DNA of 64,000 bases. Source: Tuctoria greenei (Eukaryota; Streptophyta; Magnoliopsida; Poales; Poaceae). The translations under genes and the position numbers were made by a program. The stretch spans positions 253,299,097-253,363,096 of the forward strand of contig JAYESD010000001.1 of the NCBI GenBank assembly GCA_036927565.1, given 5' to 3'. Under the pieces are notes generated by a model. That model searched no databases. It had not been told where the DNA came from and worked only from the letters and a program-made list of their open reading frames with translations. The first letter of the stretch is position 1. Each line of letters starts with the position of its first letter. Of the stretch, positions 22,504-34,646 are shown piece after piece.

Positions 22504-22780
22504 TCTAGGCGCCGGCCGCATCTGGGCGCCAAGCGGGAGAGGGCGACGGGCGCCGCGTCCAGGCACCGAGCAGGAGAGGGCGACGGGCGCCGCGTCCAGG
22601 CACCGAGCGGGAGAGAGCGTCGGCCGCATCTAGGCGCCGAGCTGGAGAGGGCGACGGGCGCCGCGGGCGTTGATCGGGAGAGGGCAACGGGCGTCGATCG
22701 ACGAGCTTGCTGTGGTGTTCTTCGGGCGCCGATTGGGAGCGTATCGTGGGGTTCTTCGGGCCCCCATTGGGTGTAAGGAT
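22504..22780 (+). repeat. GC-rich minisatellite inside the MULE
   Basis: Units of about 37 bases built on GAGAGGGCGACGGGCGCCG recur at 22537 and 22574, with further degenerate copies either side. All frames are open because stop codons are rare. The several overlapping arginine/alanine-rich frames on both strands are not credible proteins. Confidence 0.75.
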
Positions 22781-23045
22781 GGTTGCAATTTTGCGGCAAC
22801 AAGGGGAACCGCCGCCTCTCTACAGTATGATCATATTTTCTTCCATACTTCTCTGTGTTTGATTCTTGTATGTAATGTTGTACGAGATTTCAAAATTTTC
22901 TTCCAATTTGGTTAGAGTTTAGGGTTTGTGAGAATAATTTTGTTCAGTTCAGTAATGAAGACAGAAGTTATACTGGATTCATGTGAATTTTATTTTCGTT
23001 GTAAGACTATTTTGTTCTAAGCAACATTTTTATACTGTTGTACTA

Positions 23046-26000
23046 GGTGTTGATGATGAGCTGTTTTCAGTTGAGGTGCACCATGGAGGTTTCTTTGTTG
23101 GTCAAGGGGGAAACAGAGCTTACATCGATGGCAAAGTCAATTGGTTTGATTATTGTGAGAAAGACAGTTGGTCTCCATTATGGTTCGATGACATTATAAG
23201 TGAGCTTGGTTATGATCGAACACCAACTTTGCGGGTTTATTGGTTGTTGCCCGATAAAAGTCTTGCAGATGCGCTACGGGTAGTTTCAACAGATGCAGAC
23301 ACATTGGTTATGACTAGCATTGTGGACAAAGTGAATTATTTGATAGTGTATTTCGATCATGATGACAACATTGCAGGTATTAATTGGGATGATATTGTAG
23401 TAAATCCAGTTGCAACATTGCCAAAAGTTATGAGCCCACAAAAGGCTGTAACTGTGGACAGAGAATTGAGGGAGAAGTTACCTTCATTGTGTTCTGATAT
23501 ATCTGCAGTGGTACAAGAAGAGGTCATTCATGATAAATTAAGTGAAGATGAGAATAGTGATTCAGAATTTCTTGATAGTGATTATGAGATTGGTGATGAA
23601 GATGATGATCTTTTTGTGGACAATGTGGATGAAGAAGTTGTTGACCAAGGTGTTGCCAAAGGTAGGATGAATAGCAAGGGCAAGGAACTAATGAATGTGA
23701 CAACTGATGAAGGAGATATGTCATCTGATGATGATGGACTAGAGCTTCCGGAATCTGATGAAGAGGGAGAACTGAGATTGAAGTGCAAATCATGGAGACC
23801 AGAAGACATGAGCAATCCTGTTTTTAAGTTGGGCATGGTGTTTGGTTCAGCTGAAATTCTAAGAAAAGCAATAGCTGAGTATTCTTTGAAGAATAGAGTC
23901 AACATAAAAATGCCAAGGAATGAGAAGAAAAGAATTAATGCAATCTGTGATGAAGGTTGTTCTTAGAATCTTTTTGCTTCAAATGATAAGAGATGTTCTG
24001 GATTAATGATCAAGAGATACAATGGTGACCACAACTGTCAAAAGAAGTGGGAACTTCAGAGATGCACTTCAACATGGTTAGCTGAAAAATATTTAGATAC
24101 TTTTAGAGCTGATGACAAGATGACACTCAAGAATTTTGCTAGGACTGTCCAAAAAGAATGGAATCTGACACCATTTAGGAGCAAACTTGCTAGGGAAAGA
24201 AGGTTAGCAATGAACCAAATTCATGGAGATGAAATTGAAACAACATGTTATGGGACTATGGACATGAAGTGAGAAAAACTAATCCTGGTAGCACTTTCTT
24301 TTTAAATCTGGTTGGTCCTAGATTTAACACCTTATTTTTTTTTCACTTAGTGCTTGCAAAGCTGGTTTCCTATCTGGATGTAGGCCTATTGTATGCTTTG
24401 ATGGTTGTCATATTAAGACAAGATTTGGAGGTCAAATTTTAACAGCGGTTGGTATTGATCCCAATGATTGCATATACCCAATAGCATTTGGAGTTGTTGA
24501 GGTTGAAAACTTTACCTCCTGGAAATGGTTTCTACAGACATTGAAAGAAGACTTAGGTATAGAAAATACCTATCCATGCACCGTGATGACAGATAAGCAA
24601 AAAGGTCTGATTCCAGCTGTCCAACAAGTGTTCCCTGAATCTGAACATATATAGGTTTTGTGTCAGACACTTGTATTCCAACTTTCAACAATACTTCAAG
24701 GGAGAAAATTTGAAGAACCAGCTATGGGCTTGTGCTAGGTCCAGCAGTGCTGTGGAGTGGAACAAAAATATGGATATGATGAAAGCACTGAACCAGGAAG
24801 CATATGATTGGCTAGAAACAATGTCACCAAATACTTGGGTAAGAGCCTTTTTTAGAACCTTCCTAAATGTGATATATTACTTAACAATAGTTGTGAGGTG
24901 TTCAATAAATACATATTAGATGCTAGAGAGATGCCCATACTGAGTATGTTGGGAAGAATCAAGTGTCAGCTCATGACCAGACACTACAACAAAGGAAAAG
25001 AAGTAGGTGATGTGTGGATTGGCCCCATTTGTCCTAAAATCAGAAAGAAGGTTCATAAAATTGCTGAATTGTCAAACATATGTTATGCACTTCCAGCTGG
25101 TAAAGGTGTTTTTCAAGTGGAGGATAGAGGATTTTCACATATTGTTGACATCATAAAAAAGAATTGTAGCTGCAGAAGGTGGGACCTCACAGGAATTCCT
25201 TGTATTCATGGCATGACTTGCTTAAGAAATGAGAGGATACCCGTGGAATCAATTATTCCAGAGTGTTATACAGCTAATAGGTACATGGAAGCCTATGGAC
25301 GTAATATTTGGCCATGCAGCGACAAGTCCACATGGGAAAATGTTCATGGCCCTAAAGTGTTACCTCCTGTATATGTCAAGAAGGCTGGCAGACCACCGAA
25401 ATCAAGAAGAAAGCAACCTTTTGAGAAGGAAGGGAGAAATGGAGTATCTACAATGTCAAGACATGGAATAATCATCACTTGTGGGTATTGTGGAGTTTCA
25501 GGCCACAATCGTGCTGGATGTGAGTTAAAAAAGGCAGGTGTAAGACCAAAACTTCTACCACTTAAGAAATTTGCACAATCAACTGATTCAATTTTAGATG
25601 ACCAAGATAATTTCTTTGACCAGGTAAATTCATATGAATTTATAGATATATTGCCTACAATTATTCAAACAACTAATAGCTTGCCAACTGCTTGCAGGAA
25701 CCAATGTTGTCTGAGCATGCAAGTGCGCCCCTTCTATCGCAAATATCTGACACAATGGTGTCCCAAATGGAAGCGGAGGTACAGTGTACACAAGGTCTCA
25801 TATTTTGATCACATTGTTTTGAAAGTATTCATTTGATTTATAAATTTTTGAAGGCATCACAGTGCAGTTCTATGGAGCAGTTGGTCGAACCATTGCCAGA
25901 CTCTTACTTCATCTTGAACAATCGACCAGAGCCAAGTCTTGTTCCACCTACAACAGCAACAAAGGAGGGCAAAATAATGGCAGCTAAGCGCAAGGCTGCT

Positions 26001-26063
26001 ATTGCTGCACAAAAAAAGAAAGGAACAAAGAAAGTATCAGTTGTAATTAATAGTAGTACATAG
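23046..26063 (+). pseudogene. MuDR/MURA-type transposase, disabled
   Basis: The enzyme would cut and rejoin the MULE ends. The order of parts is a PB1-like N-terminal region (ELFSVEVHHGGFFVGQG, about 23058), an acidic linker, a MuDR domain (KLGMVFGSAEILRKAIAEYS) and an MULE DDE core. The core residues are Asp in CFDGCHIKTRFGGQ (24400), Asp in MTDKQKGL (24592) and Glu in AVEWNKN (24755). A SWIM zinc finger (CSCRRWDLTGIPCIHGM, about 25165-25212) and a CCHC knuckle (CGYCGVSGHNRAGC, about 25480-25521) follow. Breaks are a TAG at 23964-23966 after DEGCS, frameshifts near 24240, in a T run near 24340, near 24645 (about four extra bases) and near 24870. The 3' end is consistent with introns at 25624-25697 and 25779-25853 (GT...AG, phase 0) joining to a lysine-rich tail ending at 26063. 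An upstream intron ending TACTAG at 23046 is possible. Confidence 0.92.
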
Positions 26064-26588
26064 GACATCTAAATCATGTATGAGTTGGCCTCCAGTCAGT
26101 TGATCAATGTCGGTATTAAGTTTGTGAAGATTAACATAAACTTTAAGTCTTAAACAATTGACTTGAGCCCAACTCATAGCTGGCACAGATGATTTTGTGA
26201 TTTCTCTGGACGTTGTTCATTTTTGCACATTGTTGTAGCTGATACTTTCTTAAGTCTGGATGTCAACGAGTTGGAATCAGCTGTTTGTATTGCATACTTC
26301 AACTGTTCGTTATTGTCTCCCTGTCATGAAAAAATTGAATGTTGCTTATTGTCTGTTTTTTTATTAATTTTGTTCATGCTGCAACTGTGTTCCAGAGATA
26401 TATCGGGGGACAGAGAGAAACCGATGACAGCAAAAAAAAAAATACGTGGCTGGCAAGAATATAACTCCGAACCTGTGGTTTCCTAGCCACAGACTTACCG
26501 ACTAGGCTGAAGGAACTCTCATGCCTTGGATGTAAACGTAAGTTTATTATAGCTTGATCTATGATGCCAGCTCTGCAACCGAGACTCC
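26064..26588 (+). other. MULE 3' untranslated region
   Basis: AT-rich sequence after the transposase stop, with no sustained frame. It becomes GC-rich only on entering the right terminal repeat. Confidence 0.6.
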
Positions 26589-26969
26589 TGCGGTGCCCGA
26601 TGGCTGAATGCGGCGCCCGTCGCCCTCCGGTCGAGGCCAAGACGCGCGGTCGCCCTTCCGGTGGAGGCCAAGCGGTGCTCGTTGCCCTTACCGGTCTGGC
26701 CCCTGCACCCCGATACTAGCGCCTCTGTTACATACTAGGAAAATAAATCTGCATGTCAAATCTCAAAACTATAGGGGCCTAACTGCAAAACGTTTCCAAT
26801 CCACCGTGTCCCCACGCTGATGACGTGTCTGCCACGTGGACAACAACCTGTGCTATGGACTGCTGCTAAACCACATAATTAGTTTAGGGGTCTCTTAATA
26901 CGTTTTAATAGTTCGTGGACCTATTTGACACACCCCTACAAGTTCGTGTACCGCTAGCGCATTTTACTC
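26589..26969 (-). repeat. MULE right terminal inverted repeat
   Basis: Pairs with the left repeat over its whole length with scattered mismatches. One is GCTAGCG against the left CGCTGGCG near the tip. Unlike the left side, it is not followed inward by the 37-base minisatellite. Confidence 0.92.
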
Positions 26970-26978
26970 TATGATAAA

Positions 26979-27290
26979 TATATGTAGAAACATGGAATCC
27001 ACAGATCCTGGAATATAATTTCGAAGCAACTTGAATGTAAGCAAACCAGGGGGGAGCAAGTATCATTTGGGAATATTAAAATGTTATAGTGAAAAGACAA
27101 TAAAGCCAATGTATTTAAGAGACAACACATATGGTTAGAAAGTTACTAATGCATACTAACACCAATAATTACCTCTATGATTATTACTTTCATGGACACA
27201 TCAAGAGTTTACAGAGATCAAATGTTACAAATATGCTGAAAGCTTATCTAATAATAAAAAAAATAGAGAGTTCAAACTATATATTCTTAT
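26979..27290 (-). repeat. Inverted arm Q', right part (unit B)
   Basis: Continues the arm after the MULE. The poly-G run of other units is reduced to GGGGGG near 27050. Confidence 0.55.
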
Positions 27291-28575
27291 TGCTTCAAAA
27301 ATTGAATTTTCTGCTGGAAGCTGTGAGAAGGATTCAGCTAGTGCTATTGTTAAAACTAATATATCACCCACATCTCAAAACAGTTTTGCGAGTGCTATTG
27401 TTTTAAAAAATGAAGTCGCAAATGGTGTCTCTGATGTGTTTGTGGAAAAAAGGTTCTCAAGATGATTCTACTGCTGCAAGTATTGATACATCTTTGTTAA
27501 CACCTAGACAACATATTGAGGTTTCTAATAAACCAATGACTGATGATTCTGATCATGCTTCAAATGCTTTATCATTGATGTCTCAAGAAGTGCAAAGTGA
27601 TTGCACCATTGCTAATTTGAAGGGACAACGTTGTTCTATTTTCCAATTAGAATGACAAATAAAAGAAAAGACTTGCAAGTTAATTATTGATGGTGGAAGT
27701 TTCACTAATATGTTATTTGTTCGGATGTGGAACATGCATTGTCTTTGTCAACATGGAGGCTACCTACTCCATGTTATATGCAGTTGATGAATTAAAGTGG
27801 TACACTGAGAATCACTCACAAAGCAAGAGTAAAATTTGCAGTGGCAACTATATTGATAGTGTAGACTGCGATGTGGCGCTGATGAGTGCATGCCATTTGG
27901 TGTTAGGGAGACCATGGCAGTTCGATCATGATGCAATGCATGGGGGATGTTCCAATAATTATCCATTCATGCATAAAGGTATATCTCATGTGATGAAGCT
28001 GAGGAAGAAAAGTGCTATCAATGCAACAGAGTTTCCTGCTGTTTCAAAAAAAGAAAAGGGCACCCAAAGACACCCCAAAGCTGAGGATGGCATTGCTCCA
28101 AGGGGAGAAGAATCATGTAGTTATTCCAGTTCGTTTGCATGCTGCCAGTTGTTCAAAAGACGTTACAATGCTTGAGGTTCATGGCTATGAAACAAGTTGC
28201 AGTGATCAAAATACTTCATTGAAGATTGGCTCTATGCCTATTAGTTTGAAGGAGAAGAAGAAAGATATTTCATATAAACTGATGCTTGCAAAGTATACTT
28301 TTATAGGAGCTGAATTCAAAGCCAAATACATTAATACAGTTGCTGCAAATATGAGAAAATTAATTGATGCACCCGCAAATCCAAGAGGCGGCTTTGATCC
28401 AAGGGAGGGAGTATGATGAGGCTGTTGCCCTTTCAGATAATTATTTGAGTCTTGTTAAATGTTCATCCAATAATTCAAGCAAGATTATTCAGATTGGTCC
28501 TTTTTATTTTGATCTGATTGGCGTGGCTGGATCAATAGTTGTTGATGTTTTGCCGTGCACAAAAATGTTTAGGAG
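27291..28575 (+). pseudogene. Gypsy protease-region remnant (unit B)
   Basis: The core IIDGGSFTNM and the tail LGRPWQFDHDAMH both survive. The longest frame (27687-28175) reads the tail correctly, but the core region in the wrong frame. The 134-codon downstream frame is open (28012-28416), with many amino-acid changes against unit A, as expected for unconstrained sequence. The final frame (28364-28678) extends further than in A because TGCACAAAAATG is retained. Confidence 0.7.
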
Positions 28576-29690
28576 TGCTAACAATCTGTGCAAGGAAGAG
28601 AAGCATGGAGTAAGGAACACGAAACAATATTTATATGCTAGTATTAAGCTTCTCGAGATTAACAGAAGCCCAACGTGAGGATATATGCAATCAGTTATGC
28701 TTCTTTAATTTGAGAATGTAAGCAGGAGTATTATTTTATGATTTGCAAGAGTCTTAGTCATATATGTGAGTACTAGTCATTGGTACCTGCGTGTACCAGG
28801 ATGAATCAGTTTTGTTTATAGTCAAGGTCCGTATTGTGATCCAGGTCAATTTGTTTAACTAGTGGAGTCAATTGGTTTCTGTTATGGACTCTAACGTGTG
28901 ATGGGTGCCTGCGTGCACCAGGGTGAACAAGAGTCCAAGTCGTATGGGTATTAGAGCCTATATATGAGCTCATATAAAATGCTAGGGACCTGGTCACTTG
29001 TAAAGGAGGATCAGATATTATATTTTATTGTGTGCTTGCTGTGTAGGAATTTCCAATCTGCTATGGAGAGGAGGTGAAGGTGATATTCTCCTCTGATGAT
29101 CTTATTGTGCAGCCTTCCTTAGGGATTGGGAATGAATGTGATCAGATTATTTGATCTGAGTACGTCCTTGATTTCTTCGGAGATCCATCCTTCTGTTCCT
29201 GTTGCTTTTGCTGAGGCTGGAAGTATATTTTCAGCTAGTTAAATGAAGAGTTCTGTTTCTGGGTGCTTTACCCTAGTGCATGATATCTGCCAAGAGAAAG
29301 ATCTGCTTAGCTATTGAGAGGATCTGATTGGACGGTGGGGTTTATCTTTATTCTTTTCATGTGCTGTGTATGCTCCAGAAAAAGATCCCAATCTGCTACT
29401 TGGCTGGAAAATTCTTTCCCTACTGACTCGGTCTACTAATCAGTCAATTTCTTTCGTGGATCGTGATCAAGCAACAGCTTGAAGGGGTAATCTGGGTGTT
29501 TGCTGTACTTTCTCTTGTCCTGTTCGTGGTCAAAATCAGCGCCAAGGGTGGGAGCTTTGTTGTTTTTGGTTTGCATCTCCAGTAAGCCAGCTTCATCTAT
29601 CAATTTTAAAGTTGTTTTCGATATATTAATTCTTGGATTGTCTAGTACCATGAAAGATTGGGACAACATCACGGAGACACGATCATATTC
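28576..29690 (+). mobile_element. Gypsy LTR-like junction between units B and C
   Basis: Lacks a short stretch (GCAACCTTGCCGT) that the other junctions have. The C-side leader is the most diverged of the five. The AGT at 28775-28777 is the unfilled CACTA target. Confidence 0.4.
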
Positions 29691-29691
29691 A

Positions 29692-30233
29692 TATCACTTC
29701 TGCTATGGAATAAATGGGGATAGCTAATCTAGTTCAAATAGATGTCCGTCATTTATTTTTAAACGAGGTAGTACGCGTGCATCATAATACATTTAATTTT
29801 CAGTTGACTGAAATCTCTGATTTCTTAAGTGAACGTCGATAAACTATCTGGTTGGTATTGAACGGAGAATTATTGACCTTCAACCTTCATCCAATGTTCT
29901 CCTCTCTCTCCCTCTCTCTCCATCACTTAATTCTCTCACCCACGTTGATAATCCTACCCCTTCCCCTAGTCGTTCTCAAGAAGTTCCCCACCGCTGCCAA
30001 CTCCCACCTCACACCCCCCACCTCCCACCATTCTCCGGCCGTTCTCGTCGTGGGACCCGTACCGCTCCGCCATCATCTTTTTTATCTCTTCTACTATTAC
30101 CATTAAGCCGACGTACTACCTCTAGAGTTTCCTTCTATGGTCGGAGCCCGTGGTGCTCATGCAAAAACCCCACCTTCTAAAAAATCAGCGAGATTTTAAC
30201 ATCAACATAAATCACCTTTGATTTAAATAGACT
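29692..30233 (+). repeat. Block P (unit C)
   Basis: Without the 66-base duplication. The CT tract reads CTCTCTCCCTCTCTCTCC, different from A and B. Confidence 0.5.
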
Positions 30234-30242
30234 GAAAACAAA

Positions 30243-30621
30243 CACTACATGAGAAAGGCTCATTCGAGATGTGTCCGCATGAGGAACGGAGACACCCAAA
30301 AAGAGCATCTGCATCATCGCGTCTCGCATTACAGAGTAACTGGAGACGAGCTATTGGGCGTGTCACCAATCAGTATACATGAGAGACAAGCTTTAAGAAC
30401 CCTCGTCTCCTTTTTGTTAGAAATCCGAGTCAACCTTTAAAGCAGCCAGTCTCCTTTTTCTAAGAAATCTGAGACGAGCTTTAAGGCGGTCGTACCCTTT
30501 ATGTAAGATATCCAAGACGGACTTTAAGATAGTCCGTCACAGATTTGAAGACTAATTCGAGATGGGCTTTTAAATAGTCCATCTCTTTTTGGTAAGAAGT
30601 CTAAGATGGTCTTTATGAAAG
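30243..30621 (+). mobile_element. CACTA-type 5' end, cut by a deletion (unit C)
   Basis: Only the first few hairpin repeats remain. The sequence passes from CTTTATGAAAG directly into CTTCCAATGACC of the copia region; only one base is shared at the join, which fits end joining. Confidence 0.55.
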
Positions 30622-31643
30622 CTTCCAATGACCACGTCGCTCGTGCCAAGTTCTTTAAGTGTGGAGATAAAACTATTTACCGATTGGCAACCTGTAAAGC
30701 CCTTTTTATTCTTGTTGTTGTTTGCATAGGAGGACTTGAACTTTGTTTGCTTCTCATCATGGGAAGTAGGACCTGAAAGATTAGAGCAATCTATATGAAA
30801 ATGTCATGTCTTACCACATTTGAAGCATCGTTGATAAACACTACTTCCTCTTCTTCGAGTTCTCACATTTTGCAATGCTTTTGAGAATCGAGTAGAAAGA
30901 AGTGCTAGCTCCTCCTCTGGAAACTCCTCAATCTGTTCAAGGGTTAGAGAGGACAACAAAGCAAGTGTACCACATGATGAAGATTGGCTAGAGCTAGGCA
31001 TGTGATGTTGAGAAACAAATGCAAGAGACTTTTTGGGGTTCTTACATGAGATTATGTCAATTTCATGTGTTTTTAACTTGGAATATAGCACATATAATGT
31101 AAGTGTACTCATGATAGTGGACTCACGAATAGATGTAACATTCATCTCCCAAATTGACATGTCTAATGCACTTAGTAATTGCCTAGCATTTTCAGCATCT
31201 AAAAAATTAACGTTGACACTACGCAAGATGCTGAGAATTTTGTTAAAGCGAGAAAAGAGCTCATCGATTGACTCACCGGGTTGCATCACAACGCACATGT
31301 ATTCTTTCTTGAACATGTCTTATCTCACCTCCTTGATAGTGTTGGATCCTTCATGATAATCACATAGAGCTTTCCAAATATCGTATGAAGATCAGAGGTG
31401 TGCAACTCGATCGAATTTACTTTGAGTCAATCCTTGTATGATCAAGTTCTGCGCCTTGTTGTTATTGTCGACATCTCTCATGTTCGTAGCGGTGAATTGA
31501 TCGTTTGGCGGCACGTTGTAAGGCTTGTACAACTTTTCCAATATTTTGAAGCCTTGCGCCTGGATGAAAGCCTCCATATGCACCTTCCCAACTGGAAAAT
31601 CAATGCTTCTAAACACACAAGATTTTGTAGAGTATTTCTCCAT
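30622..31643 (-). pseudogene. Copia Gag pseudogene (unit C)
   Basis: Shares both nonsense codons of unit B and differs from it by only a few residues, for example CVVMQPG against RVVMQPG. The zinc-knuckle TGA is also present. The C-terminal frame 30804-31316 reads through QNVRTRRRGSS, unlike unit A. Confidence 0.85.
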
Positions 31644-31689
31644 GATGATTAGTCAAAACACGTGCAAATCACAAAGGTTAGAGCGCCGT

Positions 31690-31702
31690 GGCTCTGATAC
31701 CA
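31690..31702 (-). promoter_or_regulatory. Copia primer-binding site (unit C)
   Basis: Full TGGTATCAGAGCC on the minus strand, with the AT spacer. Confidence 0.8.
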
Positions 31703-31704
31703 AT

Positions 31705-32747
31705 TGTAGGATTCAAGAGCACTTGAAAAGCTACTAGAGTGGGTGAATGGTAGATGAAATTATTTTCAACGGAGGCAATGAAAACCCCACGACAGAAAAT
31801 TAATCTGTTAAGAAACCATGTGTGCAACTGATCTAAACATGTTCAAATGTGAAAAAAGTAGTATATAATATAGAGAATAAAGTCACAAATACACGAAAAC
31901 AAGAATCACAAAAAACCATAAAAAAGCTCCAGTTATGATCGAAAGATCGAACAAAGGTCAATCTATTATATCCGAGTAAAAACAGATCTACAACACTGCA
32001 GAGAAACTCGTGTACATTAGAAACCACAAACCCAATGATGGTGAAATTTTCACAGATGATAGATAAACAAGTTGTGAATACAACCCAAAAATAATCACAT
32101 CAATTGGATCTGTAAAACTCGAGTTATGATAAAAACACTTACACAATATAGTGTTTTACAGAAACTCAACGAGAAAAACTTGTCTGAAATAAGTAGGATG
32201 AACAAGGCACAAAAGCTCCTCTAAAGTACAAATTTTACTGATCAAAACACAAGAGGAACAGCTCAAAGTCGTCTCTCCACGAGCTCTGGCCTTCCTTGCT
32301 TTTATAACCAGCCCTAGGGCCAAGCCAATCTATACTAGGACTCCAATCCTACTCAGTTTCAACTGAAACATTCCATAACTACTCAAGACTCTTCTATACG
32401 CAGATAGAAGGAATCTTAAGACTTCCAAACATTTTAGAAACATCCTAAACATTCCTAAAATAACTCAAGTTCATGACCCACACGAAATCTAACCAAAACA
32501 AACTCCATACTTTCCATAAACGAACCATAACTACCTTAGCCGCAACCTGAGGCATAATCCAGCTAGTTGGACCTTTCCTACTAATTATTTACGTCCACTT
32601 CTCTTCATCACGCCTTGGAACCATGTTGCCACGTCCATGCACTCCTTGCACACATGCAAACCAAATCTTTTGCTAATGTTAAAAAACACCAAACTATCCT
32701 TTCATTCCCAGTTTTCTATACCTAGATGTTGCCTAACAGCTGCAACA
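31705..32747 (-). mobile_element. Copia 5' LTR (unit C)
   Basis: Inner end reads TGAATCCTACA on the minus strand; the proposed outer end is TGTTGCAGCTG, as in unit A. Otherwise it follows unit B closely. Confidence 0.6.
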
Positions 32748-32825
32748 TGGAAATCATGTTCTCTATTAAATCCTCAAACATATTCTAACATTGAACCTCG
32801 TTAAGAGATCATTATTTATGTGAAT

Positions 32826-33540
32826 TTATAGTTTGAAATCTCTAATGTTTTTATCATTAGATAAGCTTTCATCATATTATTCATAACATTTGATCTATGT
32901 TATATATTGACGTGTTTGAGAAAGTAATGATGATAGAGGAAATTATTGGTATTAGTATTCATTAGTAATTTTCTAACCATATGTATTGTCTCTTGGATAC
33001 ATCAGTTTTATTGTCTTCACACTATAACCTTTTAGTATTCCCAAATGATACTTGCTTTCTCCCCCCCCCCCCCCCCCCCCCCGCCCTGAGCTTACATTCA
33101 AGTTGTTTCAATGTTATATTACATGAAATATGGATTCCATATTTCTACATATATATTTATCATATATTTCTGCAACCACAATCAATTTTCTTACCTTATA
33201 AGTCATTTTCAGGAAATTTTCACTTTGCCTAGGCATTTCAGATTCTTCAAAAAAAACTTTTTTTCTTACAAAATCCCGTTCCTTTTTATTTATGAAACTG
33301 TGTTCACGTGTTTCTGTGTTTGTGTGTGTGTGTGTGCGTGTGTGTGTGCGTGATGTTCTTATTATGTAAAAAATGCTCATTTGTAATAGGAGCTGAAAGT
33401 GGCAAATGTTATAAGTCAGCTTCATGTATTTTTCTATGTTCAACATTTTACCCTCTTCTTAATATCTAGTCATCCAACGATTGTTATGTTAAATAAACAA
33501 TGTTTTAATACATCACTAATGTATGCACATGATGAACCAG
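32826..33540 (+). repeat. Arm Q1 (unit C)
   Basis: C run at about 33061-33082 and an interrupted GT run with two GTGCGTG interruptions near 33338-33352, which makes it less prone to slippage than the pure run in A. Confidence 0.6.
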
Positions 33541-33714
33541 ATAACGCCCCCACCCCCCCACACCCATGCTGCCTCAAGGCGCAGCTCCGAGGTGAGATTT
33601 ATCCCCTACTACACAACTAAATCTGCATTTTAATGATTTCCGAGCACTCTAGTACATCAAATCACTGATGGATTTTCAATCATCTTATTTTGTAAGTAAT
33701 ATTTTTCAATTAGC

Positions 33715-34240
33715 TGAAATCACATCTCATTTCAATCTGTTTAAATCAGAGGTGATTTATTTTGACAAACAAATCTCATTGATGTTTTAGAAGGTATGGT
33801 TTTTGCGCGAGCTCCACGAGCTCCGACCATAGAAGGAGAACCTAGAAGTAGTAGGTCGGCTCGATAGTAGTAGCGGAAGAAATAACAAAGATGATAGGGG
33901 AGTGGTATGGATCCCACAAAGAGACCAGCCAAAGAATGGTGGGAGGTGGGGGAGTTTGTAGTGGGAGGGGGCAACGCTAAAGAACTTGTTGAGAACGACC
34001 AGTGGAAGGGGGTAAGGTGACCAACGTGGGTGAGAGAATCAGGTGACATAGATAGAGAGAGAAGAAGGTCTGATGCAGGTTGAAGGTCATTAAGTATCTG
34101 TTCAATGCCAACTAGTTAGTTAGCAAACGTTCACAAATACCATAGATTTAAGTCAACTGAAACTGAAATGTATTATGACAAAAACAGCTATCTTGAACTA
34201 GATTTTCTGTCCTCATTTATTTCATAACAAAGGAAGTATT
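33715..34240 (-). repeat. Inverted block P' (unit C)
   Basis: Follows unit B with a few substitutions, for example CCAGTGGAAGGG for CCAGGGGAAGGG. Confidence 0.5.
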
Positions 34241-34643
34241 TATTATTAGGGGTGCTCATAGGACAGAATTTCCATTTCTTTGTTTCAGTTAGTGCGGGTG
34301 CCAAGGATGAATCGGGGCCAGGGTGGTGACAAGTTCCATGTTTTTTGTTTTCTTTTGGTGATTCTGAATGTTTCGATGTTGTTAAGGTAACTTCTTGCAT
34401 GCTGCTTCGCGCGTGCTTTCTTGGTTGTAGTAATTTCCTACCGTTGTTGGAAGGTTGGTTTATAGGTAGAACGCATCGAGGCTGCTCAACTTTGATCATG
34501 GCATGTTGTTGTCCTTTCTAGTGCTGGCAGGTTAACTCATGATTTGCATGAAAGAGACATGTTGTAGCTCTCATCGTGGATCTGCATCGCTTTACGGGCC
34601 GCTAATAGTGCGACCTTAACAAAAGGGTTGGAATTTTTTCCCA
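34241..34643. other. Unassigned sequence before the CACTA (unit C)
   Basis: Same segment as in A and B. A minus-strand frame spans 34188-34499, but it is not kept open at equal length elsewhere and has no recognisable domain. Confidence 0.4.
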
Positions 34644-34646
34644 GGA

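Larger units (their letters stand above)
22122..26969 (+). mobile_element. Mutator-like element (MULE), 4848 bases
   Basis: Bounded by GAGTAAAATGCGCTGGCGG and its inverted partner CCGCTAGCGCATTTTACTC. The 9-base sequence TATGATAAA is repeated exactly on both sides (22113-22121 and 26970-26978). Long terminal inverted repeats of about 382 bases enclose a decayed MURA-type transposase. Unit A and unit C show the unfilled site, AATATAAGATAAATATATG. All hallmarks of a MULE are therefore present: long TIRs, 9-base duplication, MuDR-type transposase. The element was potentially autonomous when it inserted but is now disabled. Confidence 0.96.
11931..28919. repeat. Tandem unit B carrying a MULE
   Basis: Second copy, about 17 kb because it holds the 4.85-kb MULE plus two local tandem duplications of 66 and 161 bases. 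From the copia gag through the GGA-flanked CACTA it resembles unit C closely. In its first 600 bases it is closer to unit A. Confidence 0.9.

Noticed and set aside
22272..22915. Overlapping long frames on both strands in GC-rich DNA
   Set aside because: They are Arg/Ala/Pro-rich, overlap one another on both strands and coincide with a minisatellite in the MULE. Low stop density explains them.
22905..22930. Telomere-type TTTAGGG sequence
   Set aside because: Only a single TTTAGGG-like occurrence (GTTTAGGGTTTGTG) in the MULE leader; not an array.
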